In this document: positions 57,019 to 64,000 of the stretch, one piece after another
Layout of the letters: each line of letters opens with the position of its first letter
Position numbering within the stretch: position 1 is the first letter of the stretch
Assembly (NCBI GenBank): GCA_949358305.1
Contig: OX442323.1
Span: forward strand, 4,340,001-4,404,000
Length of the DNA: 64,000 nt
Reading direction: 5' to 3'
From: Strigamia acuminata
Taxonomy: Eukaryota; Arthropoda; Chilopoda; Geophilomorpha; Linotaeniidae
Program-made: the position numbers and the translations under genes
The notes under the pieces: model-generated
Told to the model about the DNA's origin: nothing
Database searches by the model: none
Seen by the model: the letters and a program-made list of their open reading frames with translations, nothing else

Positions 57019-57165
57019 GGTCTTTTTTTGTGTCTTTTTTGGTCTTTTTTGGTCTTTTCTGGTCTTTTCTTGGTCTTTTCTGGTCTTTTCTTGGTCTTTT
57101 CTGGTCTTGTCTTGGTCTTGTCTGGTCTTTTTTTGGTCTTTCTTAGTCTTTTTTGGTCTTGTTCC
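57019..57165 (+). repeat. GGTCTTTTCT minisatellite
   Basis: About 14 units of 10-11 bp (GGTCTTTTTT / GGTCTTTTCTT). The 78-codon hydrophobic ORF over it is the translation of the repeat. Confidence 0.9.
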
Positions 57166-57697
57166 TATTGGTTCCCATCATTGTCAGTGGTTTTGAGTCG
57201 TTTTCTAGCTCTTTTATTTCAGTCATGGTTGTTTAATTTTAAGAACAAGCAAATCACTTCTTGATGTATTGGATGAGCACTACAGGTATACTGAGTTAGA
57301 TAGGAGAGGAGGGTTGGCATTAATTTTTAATTAAAAAGTCGACATTTGACGTTGTTTGATCGAATAATTTTTTCCACTTAATTTTGTTTAATTTTATTAT
57401 AAAATTCCACAGGATTGAGGAATTTGTCTAGTTAGGCTTTTTGGTTTTTCTGTTGGATTTTTTTCTGGATTTTAATGTACCATTTTATCGAATTTATTGT
57501 TTGGACGTTTCATAACAAAAAATGCAATTCGATGAAACGGGATTCGAGGAAATGACCAGACTTCGTACTCGTTACAAGTAAATATAAATTTAATTTAACT
57601 TTTGCAAAAATGCACTTATTATTATCTCTTTACATACAGCAAAATAAATATAAATACATATGCGACAAAAAAAAGTACTTACAAAGTTAATAATATA
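57166..57697. other. Unannotated stretch
   Basis: No supported feature. Confidence 0.4.
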
Positions 57698-58238
57698 CAG
57701 GGTGTTACGTTTAAGACGTTACAGTCAATTTCCAGAATAAGTATCTGCTTATTCAAAAAACCATGCAGACTAGCCTGTAGCAAAGTAGGGATGATGAATC
57801 CAATAGTGTAATCAAATTTTATGCCAGACATGCAACAATGCACTTTTCATTCGCTAACCCGTTAACAAGTCCACATAGAGCAAAATTTCCAACTACAAAG
57901 TTGTAAAGCACCATCAAATTAGTACTATCCAACTTATCTTAGTCATCTTAAGTTAAATGTTTTTGTTTTAAAATGAAAACAAATCAGCTGAAATAAAGCC
58001 AGCCATTGTGGCAAAAATTAAATTTCTACTGCAAAAGTACTGAATTTCTTCAATAAATGTATTCAAATTTGCATTAATATGCAAGTAAACAAGAAAAACC
58101 ACTGTCTTTTTTTTAATGTCTAAATTATTTTATTTTCATAAGAATAACAAATTTCAATTTGCTGATTTGTTTTTCTACGCTAGTCTGCTTGGGTTTTTGA
58201 AAAAGCAGATACTGTAACGTCTTAAACGAAACACCCTG
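57698..58238. mobile_element. Family H MITE, full length
   Basis: TA-CAGGGTGTTACGTTTAAGAC ... GTCTTAAACGAAACACCCTG-TA, 541 bp with about 27-bp inverted ends and a TA duplication. 57880-57964 is almost identical to 42950-43034 in the other copy. Confidence 0.88.
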
Positions 58239-58240
58239 TA

Positions 58241-58741
58241 AGCTTATATTATATTTCCGATTTAAATACATTCTTTCACATCAAAAACTCTCATACTTTA
58301 ACTCATCGTTGATACACTCACAGTTTAAAAACATTAATTTGGAAATTTTACCTGGTAAACGAGATACAATTATCTTTTTATACCTTCATTACTGTATAAT
58401 GTGAAGCCGAACCTTCGTTTCGAAACCTGCATTTTACTCTGCTAAGAATTTGCCAAGTCTAAATGTAATTTCTTTCCTTTTTTCAGCCTTTAAAATTCGA
58501 TAAATCAATTTAAAACGCAAATAAAAGCCCGAATGAAAACGTCAGGATTTAGCTATTGAAAGTTGGAAAGAAAAGCATCACTTGGTCTTCGACCACACCA
58601 CATGGGGGCGCGAGAAAAGAAAAAGCATTCAAGTGTGAATTTGGTGGGGTGCACTTTTCCTCAAGGAAACTCCCGTTTGCTCTTTCCATGCGAATGAACA
58701 GTTTTCGGCTTCACTTACACATTGACCCCAACTCAAGAGAG

Positions 58742-58745
<4 letters not shown>
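58241..58745. other. Unannotated stretch with an acceptor-like site
   Basis: TTTCTTTCCTTTTTTCAG ends near 58486; the following frames stop within ten codons and AATAAA follows near 58521. A terminal untranslated exon is possible but unsupported. Confidence 0.3.

Positions 58746-58797
<52 letters not shown>
58746..58797. repeat. (AAT)n microsatellite
   Basis: About 17 units of AAT. It creates homopolymer runs in two opposing ORFs that should be ignored. Confidence 0.97.
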
Positions 58798-58800
<3 letters not shown>

Positions 58801-59582
58801 ATCGAATGCGAAAAATTCAACTTTCGCAAACTATTTCTGGCGAGCAGCTAATCCCGAACCCCGCAAAAACAATCCGTTAAATGCATCATCAATTTCATTA
58901 GGAAGCCGGCAACAACCGCCAAAAAAGTCGCTTTAAAAAGAAAAAGTGGAATCGGCAAGAAAAGATTTCTATAGAACAAAACAAAGCTTGCGCACTGTTT
59001 GAAGTCAGAAATGGAAACTTCGCTACAACGAAATTTGCTAACTCCCTTTTTCTATAACGATTTCACTTAACCGGGGTTGTAGTGTTGACTTTGATGCTGT
59101 CACGCGTGACACTCATTGCAAGAAAAGACCTGAAGTTGCTTATTCCGCTGCCTTTTACGATGACATTTATGTTTCACGCCAACCGTTAGACCATCTCCGA
59201 AAATGAGAACTGCAAAACGGTAAACTTCTGAGATATGCATACCCGATGCACACATACACACGTGTTCCCTTGATATGATGCTACTGGACAATAACAAGAA
59301 AAGTGTTAGGAATAATCAAATTACTTTTTTTATTATTGTTATTAATATTTTCTTTCGCTAGAAGTCGACAGGAAAATTCTGTGAAAATGTAATTTCAACT
59401 TTAATTCTATTATAAAAGTGATGTCATAAAAACAAGTGAAAATTGGATTTGTAATGGAGTAGAAGTTATATAAATAAATAATATTTTAAGCAATACGGCA
59501 CAATAGTGTTAGTATTTGAATACAATACTCGAAGATACAAGAAAAAAAACAATAGAATATTTAACCGACATTTTTTAAGTTA
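58798..59582. other. Unannotated stretch
   Basis: No supported feature. Confidence 0.4.
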
Positions 59583-59685
59583 CTGTATTTTGTGGACGAT
59601 AAGACGCTTAGGTCCGTAAGACGCAGCCCAAATTTTATTCGACCTTTCAAAGTAAAAAAGTACCTTATGGTCCACAAAATGGAGA
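59583..59685. repeat. Small foldback related in wording to family N
   Basis: TTTTGTGGACGATAAGACGC near 59588 and CCTTATGGTCCACAAAA near 59663-59679 are partial inverses; GTAAGACGC recurs inside. Confidence 0.6.
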
Positions 59686-61672
59686 CGAGCAGTTTAATTC
59701 TCTTATTTCTGTATACAAATTTCTATTTTTCTATTTCTTGAGTAGTACTACGAAGAATACTTTAAAGCAAAAATTAGGGTGTAGTTCTTAATCTCTTTCA
59801 TGCTTTATACTGCCACATGAGCTGACATTCTAAGTAAAACAATCCAATGATGAGCATCCAATTGACTAATTCCAAGTAACGAACCAAACTGAGCCAATAC
59901 TGTAGCAAAGTCAAATAAATTGTCAAAACCGACGGTTTAAATTACTTTATGAATGTCAATTATAACATAACTTAACATGACTTATTTATAATTATAACAA
60001 ATACGTAATCCCATTGCACGGAAATGAGGTTTTAATGCCGTCCGGTGTTAAGTTACCGGTAAATGCTTTTTTTGCAATGTCCACTTTTAGGAATTTAGGT
60101 AAGTAAGTAAATGCTTCATTGAAAATTACTCTCGTTGGTTTTTTTCTGACTGGGATTTCAATTTCCTCATCTATTTGCAATAAAAGTAAATGCTGCTCTT
60201 ATATTTCATGAAGCTCAGAACGTAAATAGATTGGTTTACATTTCCCCAACCCTCCTATTGGGTAATGACCATCAGCTCAGTGAGTTAGCTTCCCAGCAAA
60301 CAATAATTTTGATCAAAACCACCACAAGCAAAGCCTTCAAAGACCGGACGTAGCTTCGGTAATGGAGATGGTGTCCTGCGTGCCCATTAGGAAACATAGA
60401 TCCGCTAATATCTTGTATCTTATAACATAGAATGCGCACTTACCTTGTAATAATTCCAGTAATATGATTTTCATGACATTAATGGCGCTTCAAAACTTTA
60501 CAAACAATTTATTTTAAATCATAGTCCTTTCCTTTCGATCAAACAATCATCTTCAGTGACTACTATCAAAACTTCGTCATTGCGACGTTTAGAAAATCGA
60601 ATGTTCTAGCACGAAAATGAACATTTTTATCCCCAAAATAGACTTTGGTGTTATTCAAGAGTCACACGGTGGAAATCCAGTTAATAAGTAGGGGAGACCA
60701 GGATGAAACATTTCATAGAGAGCATTTATTTCACCTCGTAAAACGCCGCCATCTTTGAACATGAATGACATAACAACATGCAAGCACAAATAAAGAAAAC
60801 CAAAAAGGACACCAGATGGTGCCACATACACTCATAACATAATGTATATTAACAAGAAATACCACGGTACTATATCACACAATATTACAAATACTCAACA
60901 GACTTTTTATATTATTGAGCTAAAACGTCGATTTTCAGGCTAACTACATCAATTTTTGAGTCACTAAGCAATGTGATTAGCTCAAAATGACATCATTAAC
61001 CATTCTTTGCCCCTATTTAATGAAAGAAATAATTTTTCAACTTGATAGAATGGATTTAATAATTAAGACTAGGATCCATCTGCAAAGCGCTCTCTTTGTT
61101 TGTGCACCAACAAAACATTCACACAATTGTATACAAACATCGTGCACGCAAAATTGGCAATTTAAATGAATGAATTAATTTCCAAACCCATATGTAATCA
61201 CCTAAAACGCTTGTTCCTTGATAACTATGCAAAATCCACTTTGTAATCCTAATGCGGTCCATATTCTAATTTAAAGCCAAAAAAATGAACTAATTCCATA
61301 TTTTAAGCGCAAACTTGACGCAGTAGGAAATTAGTCGGTGACATTAAATAGAATATTCCCAGATGAGTTTTCAACTTTTTCTTTTATAGCACAAAAGCAA
61401 AAAGAATGTCGAGTGAGAGCAATGATTGTCGTTTCAGTGTTGACGCATTAATTTGTATAAAATGGTCGTCTCCTCATCCTTAATGAACATTCGTATGCAA
61501 GTAAAACTCAAACCAGGTCCCCACCTACCGTGAAAAATCGTTATAAATTACCTTCAACGAGATTCACCTAAAGCCTTAACAAAGATATAAGATAGTTTGA
61601 AAACCAAAACCAAACTATCCACCTCTGTCCAGCTTATAATCCCATCTTTTAACTCCCAGTTCACGTTTTCAG
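59686..61672. other. Long unannotated stretch
   Basis: Nearly 2 kb without a repeat copy or supported exon that I can see. Confidence 0.4.
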
Positions 61673-61760
61673 GCAATTACGTTGTCAAGATCCTCTTGCT
61701 TGATCCGCCACTCACCGACGTGTCTCTTACCGCCCTTTCGTATGCACAATGCTGGTTGTG
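61673..61760 (+). CDS. Candidate 88-bp internal exon, gene unknown
   Basis: TTCACGTTTTCAG precedes 61673 and GTGAGC follows 61760. Frame 3 encodes NYVVKILLLDPPLTDVSLTA onward to about 28 codons and would enter at phase 1 and leave at phase 2. Frame 1 is also open, which weakens the case. No family recognised. Confidence 0.25.
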
Positions 61761-61988
61761 GTGAGCAAAAGCCTTTTAGAGCTCGAGTCTATTACACTTT
61801 ATGCTGCGTCACTGTAATCCGTACTTAGCCTTTGCTCTTTAGAAGGTTTAAGCTCTTGTTTAAGAACTTGCTCCCGTTTGCTTTATGCTCCCGTTTGTTT
61901 ACCTATTTAGGGATCATTTGGTGGTGTGCATTGCCAAGGTTTACATTTTGCTTGGGACATTTCTTTTACGTCTATATTTTAGTACTTA
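61761..61988. other. Unannotated spacer
   Basis: Nothing recognised. Confidence 0.4.
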
Positions 61989-62448
61989 GGGGCCATCCAT
62001 AAAGAACGTCACGCTAAAGCTTCACCCCCCTACCCCCTATTTCACAGTCACGGTTTATTATCATTAAGTCTTTGTGGTTTGCATAGGTTTACATGTACAT
62101 GTGTGCAAGCAAGCAAAGTTTACGGAACAATGAAAATTATGTAAAAAAATATGCATGATTAAAAATATAACTAGACATTTATTTATCCACAAATACAGAA
62201 TCTAACAATTTTCCCAAATATTTTGCAGACATGTGTCTAAATTAATTATATTACTTGGTGGACCATTATCAACGCTACTGTCTTAAACAGGAACATTCTG
62301 CAACCACCCAACATGTCTTCAAGTTGTGCCTGAAAGATCTTTGCTTGTGACATAACATTTCCAAGAACCCCCCCCCTCCCCCTATGTCACGAGTTTGGCT
62401 TACCCCTCCCTCCCCTCTAAGACCGTGACGTTCTTTATGGATGGCCCC
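61989..62448. mobile_element. Family I MITE
   Basis: GGGGCCATCCATAAAGAACG plus TCACG at the left and the exact inverse at the right, 25-bp ends, about 460 bp. Flanks TTA and TTG hint at a 3-bp target duplication (PIF/Harbinger-like), unproven. Subterminal C-rich runs are mirrored. Confidence 0.85.
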
Positions 62449-62873
62449 TTGTTGCAAGCAGGACCATCCGGAGAGAGAGACAGGTTTAAGTCAACAATCA
62501 TCTCTAATTTGACTCCTTACTTAATAAACCTAATAAATCAATGGAACAATGCAATTACTTAACTAACTCAGTTTGAGTTAGGATCCTAACTTAATAAATA
62601 AGTCAACCATAAAGTAAGACAATTAAACATAAATATAGAATTAAGTTTTTAGAATTAAGCAGTCTCCCAAAGCCTATTAGCTAGTGGGCTTGGTCAAACT
62701 GTCTCAGTAACCGGCTTGATGTCAAAACCTCAAGTGTTTTTTTTATTCTCTCCGAGTTTCATGCGTTACCTTCTATTACCCCCTTTTGCTCACACAAGTA
62801 GTTGATTAATCTGATACTATCATCCACATCATCTGCTGCACTCGCCCTCTACTGGAAAACCCGATTTAGCCGA
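62449..62873. other. Unannotated stretch
   Basis: Nothing recognised. Confidence 0.4.
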
Positions 62874-63071
62874 ATCTTGGACAAAGCCTTCCGAATAACA
62901 ACGCCGAATCCAAAAAAGAACTTACGCTTTATTCCATGCATGAATACGGCATCGTCAATGCAAACATAAGAGAATGATACAAAACAATGCATAGTTACGG
63001 GTGAAGCAAAAACCCGAATCAAGTTTTTTTTCTAGATTCGGCATTCTTATTCGGAAGGCTTTGTCCACGAT
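62874..63071. mobile_element. Family K MITE
   Basis: ATCTTGGACAAAGCCTTCCG at the left and the near-inverse at the right give about 40-bp ends (GGACAAAGCCTTCCGAATAA shared exactly); 198 bp, single copy in the window. Confidence 0.82.
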
Positions 63072-63090
63072 ATACCATAAAATTCCGATT

Positions 63091-63516
63091 CTATACTCTG
63101 GCTCACCGTTAGAAGCACACCAGTTCCTATTGGCCGAGCCTATTCACTAGTGTAGGGCTACATAAAAGTAGGCTAAAATACAAACGCTTGAGTTACGGAA
63201 AGCCATTTTGTGTCCAGACTAAACAATCAATCATAATATTCAAAAACCGCTTGACTTAGCAACCAATCAACTTAACGAACTGAACAATCATGTATTTTGA
63301 AAAAGTAACAGCATAAAAGATTGCTTCCAGACTTTTTAAAACATTATATTATTAAATATAAGTAAATTTACATTATTTCAAACACCTAAAATAATCAAAC
63401 TAATTAAAATCACAACAAACCTACTTTTCCTGGTGGAAATATACAGGCAACAGTTAGGAGTAAACAGGCTCGGCCAATAGGAACTGGTGTGCTTCTAACG
63501 GTGAGCCAAAGTATAG
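63091..63516. mobile_element. Family G MITE, best-preserved copy
   Basis: CTATACTCTGGCTCACCGTT and its inverse, with ends of about 58 bp matching nearly exactly (CCTATTGGCCGAGCC mirrored by GGCTCGGCCAATAGG). 426 bp, non-coding. Confidence 0.9.
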
Positions 63517-64000
63517 GACGCACTTTTTATATAATATAATAATAATAATGTAATACCGGCAGTCACCCACAATCAGCCGCTAATCAGTAAAGTATAACAA
63601 CCCACCCAACTGCATACTTATGAAATTAAAACAAAATTTGACAGAAATAATAATTAATGAAAGCAACAATAATTCATAATTCGTAATTCATAAGTGAAAA
63701 AATGAATAAATATAGATAACGAATGATATCTATGATGAAGCAAGGTACTAGGTGAGATGAATAAATTTACTCATACACCTACAACTACAAATTTCACCTG
63801 ACTGCCGCACCCCCTGAGAAAAAACACTAGTTTAAAAATAAAAACAAATAAATCTGCCACTATTTTTTTAACAAAATAAATCAATTAGTGAAACAAAAAA
63901 TATTTTCCCTCCCTTTCTTAAGCCTAAGCATGCATCAAGCCCTGAAAAACATTTCCAATTAACAAATCATCAAGCGACTGCATCCATCCCTTTTCCCTCG
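63517..64000. other. Unannotated right edge
   Basis: A+T-rich; nothing recognised. Confidence 0.4.

Noticed and set aside
57028-57264. Hydrophobic 78-codon ORF
   Set aside because: Translation of the GGTCTTTTCT minisatellite.
58556-58936. 126-codon plus-strand ORF
   Set aside because: Its middle is the translation of an (AAT)n microsatellite; no domain at either side.

Overview
Kind of DNA. This is A+T-rich metazoan nuclear DNA: no bacterial operons, long stretches without open frames, GT/AG splice signals, CpG-rich islands, and very many short inverted-repeat transposon relics. The species cannot be read from the sequence. A DIRS-type retrotransposon, a calcium-channel-gamma (stargazin/TARP)-like exon and dense TA- and TTAA-flanked MITEs fit an invertebrate animal, probably marine; that is inference.

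Layout. 1-3.34 kb is most of a DIRS-like tyrosine-recombinase retrotransposon cut by the left window edge: reverse transcriptase/RNase H/methyltransferase-like ORF, overlapping recombinase ORF, internal complementary region, poly(A) signals, right terminal repeat. 3.34-48.8 kb is gene-poor DNA packed with dispersed repeats. 45.71-47.06 kb is a 20-bp minisatellite of about 64 units that starts inside a MITE. 48.84-49.07 kb, minus strand, is the first coding exon of a CACNG-like gene, with a CpG-rich 5' region; its intron 1 runs left from 48,834, and no further exon of it was recognised. 53.2-56.4 kb holds a weaker minus-strand gene candidate (short first exon, 56-bp internal exon, promoter-like CpG-rich DNA). 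The rest is repeats and featureless sequence.

Repeat families (labels are mine). A: TA-flanked, CCGTACTGCCT termini. B: TA-flanked, CCGTATTTTACCGATTAAGAG-like termini. N: TA-flanked, CCGTATTTCTTCG termini. C: termini GGTTCACACTTGTGTTCACAC beside TTAA. D: termini CCCATATGGTTCAAAAATAC. E: pogo/Tigger-like, TA-CAGTCGAAACTC. F: TTAA-flanked, piggyBac-like. G: CTATACTCTGGC termini. H: TA-CAGGGTGTT. I: GGGGCCATCCATAAAGAACG. J: TTAGAGAATTTGCGGG. K: TGGACAAAGCCTTCCGAATAA. L and M: LTR-like or other dispersed repeats. P and Q: foldbacks. R: CGATATCGGCC-type. S: TACCGTAAATGCTCTAATAA. None has a visible transposase, so all look non-autonomous.

Limits. Only the DIRS proteins and the CACNG-like exon are recognised with confidence. 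Host exons elsewhere would be short and hidden between introns; the candidates listed rest on splice-site and open-frame logic only. Most longer open frames are antisense shadows or chance.
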